NCBI RefSeq assembly: GCF_049532895.1
Contig: NZ_CP064031.1
Span: 4,712,001 to 4,776,000, forward strand
DNA: 64,000 bases
Direction of reading: 5' to 3'
Source of the DNA: Dyella_B acidisoli
GTDB lineage: Bacteria; Pseudomonadota; Gammaproteobacteria; Xanthomonadales; Rhodanobacteraceae
A program made the position numbers and the translations under genes. Below the pieces are notes generated by a model. That model saw only the letters and a list, made by a program, of their open reading frames with translations. It had not been told where the DNA came from and ran no database searches. Below are positions 24,904 through 34,679 of the stretch, in pieces. The stretch's first letter is position 1, and each line of letters begins with the position of its first letter.

Positions 24904-25215
24904 ATGAACACCACAATTTCGTCCAACGGCTTGCCGCAGCTTCCGCTTCCGACCACCACCACGGAAAACAGCGCCGCCCAGAGTTCGACGGCCAACCCAT
25001 CCGCCAGTTCGTCCACCACGCAGGCGAACGACAGCGTAAAGCTCACCGATTCGGCCCGCGCCCTGCAGGAAGCAAGCAGCGCAAACGCGCCGGTCGACAC
25101 GCAGCGCGTGGAACAGATCCGGCATCAGCTGGCCGCCGGTACCTACAAGGTCGATCCGCATGCCATCGCCAACAGCCTGGTTTCGCTCGAAGGCCAGATC
25201 GGCGGCAGCAAGTAA
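24904..25215 (+). CDS. flgM: Anti-sigma-28 factor FlgM
   Basis: The 103-residue protein has an N-terminal half low in complexity (Ser, Thr, Pro, Asn) and expected to be disordered. The conserved part is C-terminal: DSVKLTDSARALQEA, then APVDTQRVEQIRHQLAAGTYKVDPHAIANSLVSLE. It holds sigma-28 inactive until the hook is complete and FlgM is exported. It is preceded by a strong sigma-28 promoter and followed by flgN after 12 bases. Confidence 0.95.
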   Translation: MNTTISSNGLPQLPLPTTTTENSAAQSSTANPSASSSTTQANDSVKLTDSARALQEASSANAPVDTQRVEQIRHQLAAGTYKVDPHAIANSLVSLEGQIGGSK

Positions 25216-25227
25216 GAACCCCATGCC

Positions 25228-25674
25228 ATGAGCCCGAATCTGCAGGCCGAACTCGGCGCCGCCTTGCGCACCGTACTGGACGAGATGAGCGCGACAACCG
25301 CGCAGCTCATCCACGTGCTGGACGAAGAACGCGAAGCGCTCAATGTCGCCGACGCCAAAGCGCTCAACCGCTCAGGTGAAGCCAAGCAGATGCTGATGCG
25401 CCGGCTGGAACAGCTCGACGTGGAACGCCTGCATCTATGCAGCACCTCGCCCGAAGCTGCGCAGCAAGTAGATACGCAATGGCGTGAACTGTTGAAATCG
25501 CTGACCGTTTGCCGCGATAGAAATCAGCGCAACGGCGCACTCGTCGGGCAGCGTCTGGCACAAGTGCGCAAAGCGCTCGCCGTGCTCACCGGCAACGATG
25601 CACAAACCGGCACTTACGGACAGAACGGCTCGCTGCAGGATACGCATCGATCCGTACAACTTGCACAGGCTTAG
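25228..25674 (+). CDS. flgN: Flagellar export chaperone FlgN
   Basis: The 148-residue, almost fully helical protein contains LIHVLDEEREALNVADAKALNRSGEAKQMLMRRLEQLD, the pattern of FlgN. It keeps FlgK and FlgL soluble and delivers them to the export gate. It lies 12 bases after flgM in the same transcript. Confidence 0.92.
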   Translation: MSPNLQAELGAALRTVLDEMSATTAQLIHVLDEEREALNVADAKALNRSGEAKQMLMRRLEQLDVERLHLCSTSPEAAQQVDTQWRELLKSLTVCRDRNQRNGALVGQRLAQVRKALAVLTGNDAQTGTYGQNGSLQDTHRSVQLAQA

Positions 25675-25742
25675 AAAAACGCATTTCCCCCGGGCATGCC
25701 CGGCTCGTAGAACTCGCTCCACCCCAGTTCGGTATCGACACC

Positions 25743-27026
25743 ATGACGAGCACAGCTGCTTCCGCAATCAAGCCATTGGGCAACGACACCACTTCGCTTA
25801 GCGACATGTTGCTGCCTGTGGTGCGCAGCCCGATCCTGGATCAGGAAGAAGAACTGTTCGCTTACGAACTGGTGTTCTATCGCCAGGGCGCCGGCACCGA
25901 TGCCGATACCACGCTGGTAGGCGGTGTGCTTTCCGGCATCACCGATGGCGCGATCACGCGCTTGGTGCGCGGCAATCGCGCCTTCATGCGCCTGCCTCGC
26001 GCGCTATTGCTGGAACAGACCGACATTCTGGCGCATACGCCGCGGCTGGGCGTGATCATGCACCCGATCCATGTGCGCGATGCGGCCGTGCTGCAACGTC
26101 TGCAGCAGCTGGCGCTGCGCAATTGCCCGTTGCTGCTGGACCTGGGCAGCACCGATCCCAATGCAAGCGAACCGCACGGCCCACTGGAGCCGCTGCTGCG
26201 ACTGGCGCGCTATGTACGCCTGGATGCCAAAGCGCTCGACGCCGATACCTTGGCGGCGCGCTGCAAACAGCTTTACGAACGCGGCCTCGGCGTGATCGCC
26301 GGCAACGTCGACGACCACGTTACCTACGGCCGGTGCAAGACGCTGCCGTTCCAGGCCGTGCAGGGCCGCTATCTGCTCGTGCCGCAGCAGATCGAAGTGC
26401 CGGTGCTCACACCGAGCCGACTCAGCTTGCTGCGCTTGATGAGCGCACTGCAGGACAACAATGCAGGCCCGGTGGAACTCGGCGACATCATTCGCGACGA
26501 CGCCGTGCTCAGCTACAAGCTGCTCGGCTGCGTGAACTCCGCGTACTTCTCACTGCCGCGGCAGCTGAAATCCATCCAGCAGGCGGCGATCTTCTTCGGC
26601 GTGGCACGCTTGCGCAACTGGATCTACACCATGTCGCTCAGCGGCATGGACGATCGTCCGCCGGAACTCCTGCGCACCGCACTGATCCGCGCGCACATGT
26701 GCGAGAAGCTGGCGCAAGGCATGCCCACAGGTCAGCAAGAAATGGCATTCATGGCCGGCCTGCTGTCACTGCTCGACACGCTGCTGTGCGCACCGATGGA
26801 ATTCGTGCTCAGCCATTTGCCGCTGGCACCGGAAATCCGCGATGCGCTGGTGGAAGACCGCGGCCCGTTTGCACCGTTGCTCGAACAGGTCTATGCGTGG
26901 GAAGCAGGCGATCTGAAGGGCTCGCAGATGCAGCCGCAAGACATTCGCAAGATGGCCGGCGCGTATTACGCGGCAACGCAATGGGCGGATCAGGTGTATT
27001 CGTTCGCAGAGCAGCGTCCGCAATAA
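25743..27026 (+). CDS. Degenerate EAL plus HDOD signalling protein
   Basis: The 427-residue protein has an N-terminal EAL-like part (about 20-215) that starts ILDQEEELFAYELVFYRQ. The catalytic EALLR becomes YELVFYR and the downstream acidic metal ligands cannot be found, so it should not cleave c-di-GMP. The C-terminal HDOD domain (about 220-410: VELGDIIRDDAVLSYKLLGCVNSAYF, IQQAAIFFGVARLRNWIYTM) is clear. Proteins of this YuxH-like layout are signalling adaptors. The position right after flgN suggests a role in motility, which is inference. A short CCGGGCATGCCCGG hairpin lies in the gap to flgN. Confidence 0.87.
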   Translation: MTSTAASAIKPLGNDTTSLSDMLLPVVRSPILDQEEELFAYELVFYRQGAGTDADTTLVGGVLSGITDGAITRLVRGNRAFMRLPRALLLEQTDILAHTPRLGVIMHPIHVRDAAVLQRLQQLALRNCPLLLDLGSTDPNASEPHGPLEPLLRLARYVRLDAKALDADTLAARCKQLYERGLGVIAGNVDDHVTYGRCKTLPFQAVQGRYLLVPQQIEVPVLTPSRLSLLRLMSALQDNNAGPVELGDIIRDDAVLSYKLLGCVNSAYFSLPRQLKSIQQAAIFFGVARLRNWIYTMSLSGMDDRPPELLRTALIRAHMCEKLAQGMPTGQQEMAFMAGLLSLLDTLLCAPMEFVLSHLPLAPEIRDALVEDRGPFAPLLEQVYAWEAGDLKGSQMQPQDIRKMAGAYYAATQWADQVYSFAEQRPQ

Positions 27027-27030
27027 GCTT

Positions 27031-27105
27031 TGTAGGCTGGGGTGCAAATCCCAACGTTGCGATGCTTGGTGGATCACGAAGTTGGGGTTTTCACCCCAAT
27101 CTACA
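27031..27105. repeat. REP-like inverted pair between convergent genes
   Basis: GTAGGCTGGGGTGCAAATCC at the left and GGTTTTCACCCCAATCTACA at the right form an imperfect hairpin pair. The right edge overlaps the minus-strand gene: the TAG stop of the TonB-like gene (27101-27103) is the TAG of the REP edge. Confidence 0.85.
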
Positions 27106-27634
27106 TGTGCGCCGAAGGCGCCGATTCCCCGCTAAACCGCAACGGCAAATCCCCGCTGATTCCTTGCGGATGATCCGCTGGCACCGCAAAGCGCCAACGC
27201 TGCGCGATGGCCAACGCATTCGCATCCAGCACGCTGTCGCCGCTGGATTGCGCAACCGCCGCACGCGTGACTTGCCCTTGTCCATCGACCGTCAGATGCA
27301 GTACCACGTTGCCTACCGCATGATCTTCCATTTGCGATGTCGGCAATGACGCGGCCGGCGTCGACACAGGCACAAGGGTAGGTTCTGTGCTGGGTGGCGC
27401 AGCGGGCGTTATGGCTGCTTGCGCTTGTGATGGTTCGTAGCGAGGACGCACAACTGCTGGTGCGTGCTTGGCATGCTCGTTGTTACGACGCATCAGCTGC
27501 GCTGTCATGGGACGATGTACGGTGACCGGCCAATCCACGTGCGTGTAGGTCTGATCGCTCAACCATTGAACGCCGCCTACGCCGATGACTAGCGCAAGCA
27601 GGCTCAAACTGGCAGTGATGCGTAACCGAGGCAT
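27101..27634 (-). CDS. TonB-like periplasmic protein
   Basis: The 177-residue protein has an N-terminal anchor (about 7-25, ITASLSLLALVIGVGGVQWL), a Pro/Ala-rich spacer (about 60-95) and a C-terminal TonB-type domain (about 105-165: VGNVVLHLTVDGQGQVTRAAVAQSSGDSVLDANALAIAQRWRF). Classic TonB drives receptors with ExbBD; no exbBD is seen here, so it could be a partial or specialised energy transducer. It follows the thiolase gene by 5 bases. Its stop codon lies in the adjacent REP. Confidence 0.8.
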   Translation of the reverse strand: MPRLRITASLSLLALVIGVGGVQWLSDQTYTHVDWPVTVHRPMTAQLMRRNNEHAKHAPAVVRPRYEPSQAQAAITPAAPPSTEPTLVPVSTPAASLPTSQMEDHAVGNVVLHLTVDGQGQVTRAAVAQSSGDSVLDANALAIAQRWRFAVPADHPQGISGDLPLRFSGESAPSAHM

Positions 27635-27639
27635 AAAAC

Positions 27640-28926
27640 TCAGGGGCGCTCCAGGATGGCCACCACGCCCATGCCGCCGGCGGTGCAGATGGAAATCAAA
27701 CCGCGGCCCGAACCTTTTTGTTCCAGCATCTTCGCCAGCGTGGCAACGATGCGTGCGCCGGTGGCAGCGAACGGATGTCCCGCTGCGAGGCTGGAACCGT
27801 TCACGTTGAGCTTGGCCGGATCGATGCTACCCAGTGGTGCATCCAGTCCCAGGCGATGCTTGCAGTAATCGGGCGATTCCCACGCGCGCAGCGTGCACAA
27901 CACCTGTGCGGCGAACGCTTCGTGGATTTCGTAGAAGTCGAAATCCTGCAGGGTGAGTCCATTGCGTGCGAGCATGCGCGGCACGGCGATGGTCGGTGCC
28001 ATCAGCAAGCCTTCGCCGTGTACGAAATCCACCGCGGCCACTTCCGCATCGCGCAGATAGGCCTGGATTTTCAGGCCACGCTTGGCCGCCCATGCTTCGT
28101 TCGCCAGCAACACAGCTGCAGCACCGTCGGAAAGGCCGGTGGAATTGCCGGCGGTGAGGGTGCCGTGGCCGGATGTCTTGTCGAAGGCCGGTTTTAATCC
28201 AGCCAGCTTATCCATGCTGGTGTCAGGACGCAGGAAGCCATCGCGCTTCAAGCCGCGGAACGGAATGACCAAGTCGTTGAAGAAGCCCGCGTCATAGGCA
28301 ACAGCGAGTTTGCGATGACTGTCCAGCGCAAGGCGATCCTGCGCCTCGCGGCCGATGTGCCACTCACGCGCCATTTTTTCGCAGTGCTCGCCCATCGACA
28401 TGCCGGTGCGCGGCTCAGCCACACCGGGGAACGAGGGTTTCAATTCGCTGAAGGAAAAGCCGCGTACCGCGGTTTTCAGCTTGTCCAACGGCGTCTTGGC
28501 GCGATTCACCGCCAGCAGGCGCTTGCGCAGGCGCTGGCTGTAGACGATCGGCACGTCGCTGGTGGTGTCGGACCCGCCTGCGATACCGGCTTCGATCTGC
28601 CCAGCGGCGATCTTGTTGGCAATAACAATGGCGTTGTCCAGCGAAGTGCCGCAGGCGCGCGCAGTGGTGATCCCAGGGGTGGTCGGAGCCAAGCCGGAAC
28701 TGAGCAGCGCTTCGCGGGCGAGGTTCCATTCGGAGGAGTGCTTGATCACCGCCCCCATCGCCACTTCGCCCAACTCCTGCCCGTGCAGCCCGAAACGTTC
28801 GACCAGCGCGCCCAGCACCTTCACCGACATGCCAAAGTTGCCGACATCCGCATAGGCAGTGTTGTTGCGACAGAACGGAATGCGCACACCGCCGATGACG
28901 CCAACGCGCTGCTGCGTGTTTTCCAT
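27640..28926 (-). CDS. Acetyl-CoA acyltransferase (thiolase, FadI-like)
   Basis: The 428-residue thiolase has the acyl-accepting C92 in TTARACGTSLDNA, the histidine motif YEIHEAFAAQVLC and the second catalytic cysteine in ISICTAGGMGV. Length and sequence such as MSMGEHCEKMAREW match FadI, the trifunctional-complex thiolase of anaerobic or long-chain beta-oxidation; I do not assign the symbol because the partner fadJ is not in the window. The ATG at 28926 (MENTQQRVGVIGGVRIPF) starts the family sequence. It cleaves 3-ketoacyl-CoA to acetyl-CoA in the cytoplasm. Confidence 0.9.
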   Translation of the reverse strand: MENTQQRVGVIGGVRIPFCRNNTAYADVGNFGMSVKVLGALVERFGLHGQELGEVAMGAVIKHSSEWNLAREALLSSGLAPTTPGITTARACGTSLDNAIVIANKIAAGQIEAGIAGGSDTTSDVPIVYSQRLRKRLLAVNRAKTPLDKLKTAVRGFSFSELKPSFPGVAEPRTGMSMGEHCEKMAREWHIGREAQDRLALDSHRKLAVAYDAGFFNDLVIPFRGLKRDGFLRPDTSMDKLAGLKPAFDKTSGHGTLTAGNSTGLSDGAAAVLLANEAWAAKRGLKIQAYLRDAEVAAVDFVHGEGLLMAPTIAVPRMLARNGLTLQDFDFYEIHEAFAAQVLCTLRAWESPDYCKHRLGLDAPLGSIDPAKLNVNGSSLAAGHPFAATGARIVATLAKMLEQKGSGRGLISICTAGGMGVVAILERP

Positions 28927-29152
28927 AGCCTTGAATGGGTCCCAATGCACCGATTCAGCAAGGCTAACCCGCGCGGGGGTCTGGCGAAAGCCCAAACGAG
29001 CGTTTGAACGACTGATCGTTACGGGGAGGTTGAAAAATGTGCGCTCATTCTAGGCGGCACTTTGCCTAGGCCTGGGAACGACTAGGAGGCAATGACGGGG
29101 CTTTCGAGGCGGACTGTTAAACTTGTCGTTTCATTTCCCTAGGTGTTATCGC

Positions 29153-30298
29153 GTGGAATCCGCTGGTTCGCTGCAAGCCCTGCCCGCTGTCCTGGCTCTG
29201 GAACTGTCTCCCGGCGAGCATCCCCGGCGCCTTACCCTGAGCCGCGACGAAGCCGCTGAACTGGCAGCGTTGGTGGCGGACGACCTACACACACTGGTGC
29301 CCGAAGTCGCCGAGGCGCGGCTGACCCTGGGTGGTGCCATGTTCGATGCGGTCGAACTGCTGCGTCCCGGCTTTCCGGTCTGGGCGACTCTGGACGAACT
29401 GGCACGCCGGGTACCCCGTGGCCAGCTCGGAAACGTGGTGGCGTTCGGTCATTACGAAGGACGGATGCCCGCGCAGCCGCTGGAGCCAGACCCCGCGTAC
29501 GCCGACGGCCCCATGCGCTTGCTGCCGTTGAGCTTGCTCGCTCCGGAAGAGAGCGCTGATGCGCTATCCGAACGCCTGGAAGTGGAACTGGTCGGCCGCG
29601 GTGAAGCCGGTGCCCGTACGGCCGACTGGCTGATGCGCAACTTCGGCATCCGGCTGGAACATGCTCGCTATCTCAGCCGCAATGATCTGCTTGCGCTCAC
29701 CTGCGTGCAGTACGAACACGTCAACCTGGCCCCGCTATGGCAAATGCTGGAAGCGGCGATGCTCACCCCCTATCGCCCCGAAACTGCACTGAGCGCACGT
29801 GGCCTTGCGCTGCGTTATGCCGACGGCAAGATCTGGATGCAATCACCCGCGCAATGGTTGGCGACCCAAGGCGGCGCGCTGGCTGAGCGCAGCCATGCGC
29901 TTGCCGGTGCCGTATTCGAATTGCGCCAATACGCGGCCTTGCTGCAAGCCCATGGCCTGTCCCTGCAGTTGGATGGCGGATCGGACATCGCCACGGAACA
30001 TGGTTCCGGCTGGCTGACCGAAACCGTGGCGCAGGCCGATCCTGCCTACGGCGCGCCGACCTTGTTCGCGCACGAAGCAGCCGGCCTCGGCGTGGCGGCG
30101 GTAACGGTGGCGCAACGCGGTGCGGCGGGCCTGGCCCGCGTGTTGGCGCACGGTTATCCCTTGAGGTCCTCTGCATTGGGGCCGCTGGTCACCACCTTGG
30201 CTGATCAATTCGGCGCGGCCAGCGATCTGCATGCGCTAGGGAAGATCCAGCTCGATGAACAAGGTTTGCTGGGTGCACCGGCGGTTGCCTTGCATTGA
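29153..30298 (+). CDS. Conserved-looking cytoplasmic protein of unknown function
   Basis: About 381 residues, rich in Ala and Leu, without signal peptide or membrane segment. Features are LSRDEAAELAALVADDLHTLVPEV near the N-terminus, GNVVAFGHYEGRMPAQPLEPDP in the middle and FELRQYAALLQAHGLSLQLDGGSD in the C-terminal half. I do not recognise the family. The GTG at 29153 is the chosen start (AGGTG lies before it); a TTG at 29123 gives ten more residues. It stands between the divergent thiolase gene and the GGDEF-EAL gene. Confidence 0.65.
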   Translation: MESAGSLQALPAVLALELSPGEHPRRLTLSRDEAAELAALVADDLHTLVPEVAEARLTLGGAMFDAVELLRPGFPVWATLDELARRVPRGQLGNVVAFGHYEGRMPAQPLEPDPAYADGPMRLLPLSLLAPEESADALSERLEVELVGRGEAGARTADWLMRNFGIRLEHARYLSRNDLLALTCVQYEHVNLAPLWQMLEAAMLTPYRPETALSARGLALRYADGKIWMQSPAQWLATQGGALAERSHALAGAVFELRQYAALLQAHGLSLQLDGGSDIATEHGSGWLTETVAQADPAYGAPTLFAHEAAGLGVAAVTVAQRGAAGLARVLAHGYPLRSSALGPLVTTLADQFGAASDLHALGKIQLDEQGLLGAPAVALH

Positions 30299-30304
30299 TT
30301 ACGA

Positions 30305-30332
30305 GTGGGCTGGGGTGCAAACCCGACCCCGT
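30305..30332. repeat. Half REP-like element
   Basis: GTGGGCTGGGGTGCAAACCC is a single arm of the family seen complete at 27031-27105 and 40617-40688. No matching inverted arm follows. Confidence 0.6.
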
Positions 30333-30373
30333 ACGGCGCATGATGTGCCGACACACGGTCGAACCGTAGCCGC

Positions 30374-32860
30374 ATGACCAAGCTGATGCACCCTGTCGAA
30401 GGTGATCCGTTGCTTCCCGAAGCCGGGAAAGATCTGCTTGCGCACGTCGTGCAGCACGTGCCCGCGCTCATTACCTACATCGACCTGCACGAGCGGTTCC
30501 TGTTCGCCAACGAAGCGCATCGCCGCTGGTTCGATGTCGACCCCAGCCACATCACGGGCCGGACGGTGGGCGAGGTGCTTGATCCGGAAAGTTACCTGCG
30601 CGTGCGCGCCGCATTGCTGCAGGCGCTGGGCGGCCACGCCTCCAGTTACGAAGGTCCGTTGTTCGACCGCCCACAGAGCCGCTACGTACATGGCAGCTTC
30701 ACACCCGATCGCGATGAGCAAGGCCAGCTGCGCGGCGTGCTGACCGTATTCACCGACATCACCGAGCGCCACGCGCTGGAAGAGCAACTGCGCGAAAGCG
30801 AGCAGCGCTTTTCACAAGCGTTCCAGCACGCCGCGGTAGGCATGGCGATGATCCTGCCGGATGGCCGCTACCAACGCGTGAACGCGGCGATGTGCGACAT
30901 GCTGGGCTACACCGAAGCACAAATGCGCACGATGAACTGGCGCGACGTCACGCATCCGGACGATCTCCCGCTAAACGAGGCACTGTCCGCGCAAATTCTC
31001 AGCGGCCGGCGCGAAGCGTTCCAGACCGAAAAGCGCTACGTCCATCGCGATGGCCACATCGTGCACGTCCAGTTGAGCGTCTCGCAGGTACGCAGCGAGA
31101 GTGGGCAGCTCAATTACGTCGTGAGCCAAGTGCAGGACATCACCAAGCGCAAGCAATACGAGGAAGCGCTGTTCCGCGAGCGTCAGTTGGCCGAAGTCAC
31201 GCTCAATTCGATCGGTGACGCCGTGATTACAACCGACGTTGCACTCAACATCACTTCGCTCAATCCGATCGCCGAGGCGATGACCGGCTGGCCCAGCGCC
31301 GATGCGAAAGGCAGCCCTCTGGACGACGTGTTCCGCCTGCGCGACATCAACACTCGCCAGCTGCTGGACAACCCGCTGCGCCAGGCGATGCGGCGCAACG
31401 CCATCGTGGATTTCAGCGGTCGCGCGATCCTGCTTCACCGCAACGGCTTCGAAACACCGATCGAAACGTCCGCGGCATTGATCCACGATCACACCGGCAA
31501 CGTCACCGGCGGTGTGCTGGTATGTCACGACATCAGCGAAAACCGCACGCTGGCGCTGAAGATGATCCAGCTCGCCCAGCACGACACGCTCACCGGCCTG
31601 CCCAACCGCAGCCTGCTGTATGCGCGCATCGAACAGGCTACGACGATGGCTACGCAACGCCATCGCCAGTGCGCGGTGCTTTATATCGACCTGGATCACT
31701 TCCGCCGCGTCAACGACACGCTTGGCCACGGTGTCGGCGACCAGGTGCTGCAAGCCGTGGCGCAGCAGATCCGCAGCGTATTGCGCGACAGCGAAGACAT
31801 GGCATTCCGCTACAACGGCGACGAATTCGTGGTGCTGCTGCCACGTGTGGACGATGCGGACGAAGCAGCAGGCTTTGCGCGCAAGCTGCTCGACGCCTGC
31901 GCAAAAACACAGGTGCCGCATACGCCGCAGCTCGACATCCGCGCCAGCATCGGCATCAGCCTGTTCCCGCGCGACGGCAGCGAGCCGGACGCACTGGTGC
32001 GCACCGCCGACGCCGCCATGTACGAAGTGAAGACGCAGGGCCGTCACGGCTACTGCTTCTACGCGCCAGAAATGAGCCAGCGCACCGCGGCCAGCCAGCG
32101 CATCGAGAATGTGCTGCGCCATGCACTGGCGCACGGCGAACTGGCCTTGCAATACCAACCTAAAGTCGATGCGAAGCATGGCCACATCGTCGGCGCGGAA
32201 GCACTGTTGCGCTTGTACGTGAACGGCGAAGAACTCTTTACGCCCGACCAATTCATTCCCGTGGCGGAAGATACGGGCCTGATCGTTTCCATCGGCACCT
32301 GGGCATTGCGCGAAGCCTGCCTGCAAGCGCGCACGTGGCAGCGCAACGGTCATCCGATGTCGATCTCAGTGAACGTGTCGCCGCTGCAGTTCCAGTACGC
32401 GGGCTTCTACGAGCGGCTGGACAGCATCCTCAACGAAACCGGCCTCGATCCGAGCCTGCTCGAACTGGAATTGACCGAACGCACCATGATGAGCGGCGGC
32501 GACGGCACCATTCGCTTGCTGCGGCGCATTCGCCAACGCGGCGTGCGCTTGTCGCTGGATGACTTCGGCACCGGTTACAACAGCCTTTCCTACCTCAAGC
32601 ATTTCCCGGTCGATGCGCTGAAGATCGAACGCGCGTTCGTGCGCGATATCACGCAGGACGCGGAAACCGCAGCGATCACCAGCGCCATCATCGCCATGGC
32701 CCGCAGCCTCAACAAGGACGTGATCGCCGAAGGCGTGGAAACGGAAATGCAAAGCCGCTTCCTGCGCGATGCGGGGTGCTCGCATATGCAGGGGTTCTTG
32801 TTTGGCGCGCCGATGAAGGCGGAGCAATTTGAGGAGCGGCTGGCAGCACGTTCCACTTAG
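30374..32860 (+). CDS. PAS-PAS-PAS-GGDEF-EAL c-di-GMP signalling protein
   Basis: The 828-residue soluble protein has three PAS domains (about 20-135, 145-265 and 270-395; each ends in a DITER- or DISEN-like PAC tail). A GGDEF domain (about 400-560) starts HDTLTGLPNRSLLYARIE, and an EAL domain follows (about 575-820). The GGDEF signature reads NGDEF (481-485), so cyclase activity is doubtful. The EAL part is complete: EALLR from E609, ISVNVSP, LELELTE, LDDFGTGYNS, LKIE and EGVET. It is therefore most likely a phosphodiesterase whose GGDEF part may sense GTP. The PAS ligands are unknown. There are no membrane segments. Confidence 0.92.
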   Translation: MTKLMHPVEGDPLLPEAGKDLLAHVVQHVPALITYIDLHERFLFANEAHRRWFDVDPSHITGRTVGEVLDPESYLRVRAALLQALGGHASSYEGPLFDRPQSRYVHGSFTPDRDEQGQLRGVLTVFTDITERHALEEQLRESEQRFSQAFQHAAVGMAMILPDGRYQRVNAAMCDMLGYTEAQMRTMNWRDVTHPDDLPLNEALSAQILSGRREAFQTEKRYVHRDGHIVHVQLSVSQVRSESGQLNYVVSQVQDITKRKQYEEALFRERQLAEVTLNSIGDAVITTDVALNITSLNPIAEAMTGWPSADAKGSPLDDVFRLRDINTRQLLDNPLRQAMRRNAIVDFSGRAILLHRNGFETPIETSAALIHDHTGNVTGGVLVCHDISENRTLALKMIQLAQHDTLTGLPNRSLLYARIEQATTMATQRHRQCAVLYIDLDHFRRVNDTLGHGVGDQVLQAVAQQIRSVLRDSEDMAFRYNGDEFVVLLPRVDDADEAAGFARKLLDACAKTQVPHTPQLDIRASIGISLFPRDGSEPDALVRTADAAMYEVKTQGRHGYCFYAPEMSQRTAASQRIENVLRHALAHGELALQYQPKVDAKHGHIVGAEALLRLYVNGEELFTPDQFIPVAEDTGLIVSIGTWALREACLQARTWQRNGHPMSISVNVSPLQFQYAGFYERLDSILNETGLDPSLLELELTERTMMSGGDGTIRLLRRIRQRGVRLSLDDFGTGYNSLSYLKHFPVDALKIERAFVRDITQDAETAAITSAIIAMARSLNKDVIAEGVETEMQSRFLRDAGCSHMQGFLFGAPMKAEQFEERLAARST

Positions 32861-33355
32861 CGGGATATATTCCCTCCGCTGCGCGCAGGGCCTGATTAGC
32901 GTCTCGCCTCAGTTGGGCTTGTCGTGGTGTTGGGGTATTGCCTGCGGCGCTTTCGGCGCTTTCGGACCCTAAAGGGCCCGAGTCACTTTTCTTTGCGGGC
33001 CCAAAGAAAAGTAACCCAAAGAAATGGCCTAAAAGGCTCACAGCATGGGGAAGGGAAAAGCCTGAACGTTTATGGCTAGATAGGTGGTTGGTCGCCCAAG
33101 GTTCGACGCTCCCGCTATACCGCGAGGCGTCGAAGCGCTGAGGACTTAAAGCAGATCGGGCAGACCTCGGCCAAGCTCAACCTGTCGGAGGGCGCGCTTT
33201 AAGCCCTCAATGCTTCGACGCCTCGCGGTATAGCGGCGCCGTGGAAGCTTGGCCCGTCAACGATCAAAGCATGGCGATATCTTTCAGGCTTGTAACCTAT
33301 GCAATGCCATGAGCTCTTGAGGCCATTTCTTTGGGTTACTTTTCTTTGGGCCAGC

Positions 33356-34679
33356 CAGTACTGTCCGGTAAAAACACCCGTCACCATCGTTAACCGACTG
33401 ATATTTCGTTAATAATCATCCGTTTCAGGGTGTCATCGATTTCAACCCCCCATTGCCGCAGGCTGGGCGACGTCACCTATCGAGGACGTCGCCATGCATG
33501 AAGGCCGCTATGTGTTCACGCAGCTCATGCAGCACTTGCCGATGCACACCTTTCGTCGGCTCGTCGCAAAGTTCGATGGCAACCGCTATGTGAAGCGATT
33601 TACCTGTCTCGATCAGTTCTTATGCATGGCCTTCGCGCAACTCACCGGGCGCGAAAGCTTGCGCGATATCGAGATCTGTCTGCGTGCCCATCAGGCCAAG
33701 CTCTATCACCTGGGCATTCGTGGGCGTGTGGCGCGCAGCACCCTCGCTGATGCCAACGAGCAGCGCGACTGGCGCATCTATGCCGAGTTCGCGCAGAGCC
33801 TGATTACCACTGCACGAGGCCTTTACGCCAACGACCCACTCGACATCGAGTTGGCGCACACCGCTTATGCCTTCGACTCCACCACCATCGAGTGTTGCCT
33901 GTCGATATTCCCGTGGGCGCGCGCCATGCACCCCGACCGCGGTGGGATCAAGCTGCACACATTGCTTGATATTCGCGGCGCTATTCCCACCATGATTCAT
34001 TTTTCCGAGTCGCGCCTGCACGACGTCAACTTGCTCGATGCATTGATCCCTGAGCCGGGCGCCATCTACGTCATGGATCGCGCCTATCTCGATTTCGAGC
34101 GCCTTTATCGCCTTCATTGCGAAGGCGCCTTCTTCGTCATGCGTACCAAGAAAAACTTGCGCGTAAGGCGACGCTATTCGCATCCCGTCGCAGATCGCAC
34201 GTGGATTGGTTGCGATCAAGCGGTGATGTTGACGCGGGATGTCGCCCGCACGAAGTACCCATGCCTCTTGCGTCGCGTGCGTGTACGCGACCCGCAAAGC
34301 GGGGTTTCCATCGTCCTACTGACCAACCATTTCGCGCTTGGCGCGACCACCCTTGGCGCGCTGTATCGCCATCGCTGGCAGATCGAAATCTTCTTCAAAT
34401 GGATCAAACAGCACCTACGCATCAAGGCGTTTTTCGGCACCTCGCCGAACGCAGTAAAGACGCAGGTGTGGATCGCCGTGGCGGTTTATGTGCTCATTGC
34501 CATCGTGCGCAAACGCCTTCAATTGACTGCCTCGCTCTACGAACTTCTACAGATTTTCAGCGTGACGCTTTTCGAGCAAACCCCGCTGGAATGCGCGTTG
34601 CGGCACAGAGATTTACAACTTACCGAGAGCGGTGACGCTAACCAATTGATTTTATTTGCCGATTAACCGGACAGTACTG
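33356..34679 (+). mobile_element. IS4-family insertion sequence (1324 bp)
   Basis: The ends are inverted: CAGTACTGTCCGGT at the left and ACCGGACAGTACTG at the right, with a few more similar bases inside. An 8-bp target duplication GGGCCAGC flanks it at 33348-33355 and 34680-34687. It holds one intact transposase gene. Intact ends, target duplication and gene indicate a recent and probably active insertion. Confidence 0.93.
33494..34666 (+). CDS. IS4-family DDE transposase
   Basis: The 390-residue enzyme has an N-terminal helical domain (about 8-90, LMQHLPMHTFRRLVAKFDGN, LTGRESLRDIE) and a DDE core. The catalytic residues are the Asp in AYAFDSTTIE, the Asp in YVMDRAYLDF and the Glu in YRHRWQIEIFFKWIKQHL, which also shows the Y-R-E-K signature of the IS4 family. 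The ATG at 33494 has GAGG 8 bases before it. The last codons overlap the right inverted repeat. Confidence 0.93.
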   Translation: MHEGRYVFTQLMQHLPMHTFRRLVAKFDGNRYVKRFTCLDQFLCMAFAQLTGRESLRDIEICLRAHQAKLYHLGIRGRVARSTLADANEQRDWRIYAEFAQSLITTARGLYANDPLDIELAHTAYAFDSTTIECCLSIFPWARAMHPDRGGIKLHTLLDIRGAIPTMIHFSESRLHDVNLLDALIPEPGAIYVMDRAYLDFERLYRLHCEGAFFVMRTKKNLRVRRRYSHPVADRTWIGCDQAVMLTRDVARTKYPCLLRRVRVRDPQSGVSIVLLTNHFALGATTLGALYRHRWQIEIFFKWIKQHLRIKAFFGTSPNAVKTQVWIAVAVYVLIAIVRKRLQLTASLYELLQIFSVTLFEQTPLECALRHRDLQLTESGDANQLILFAD

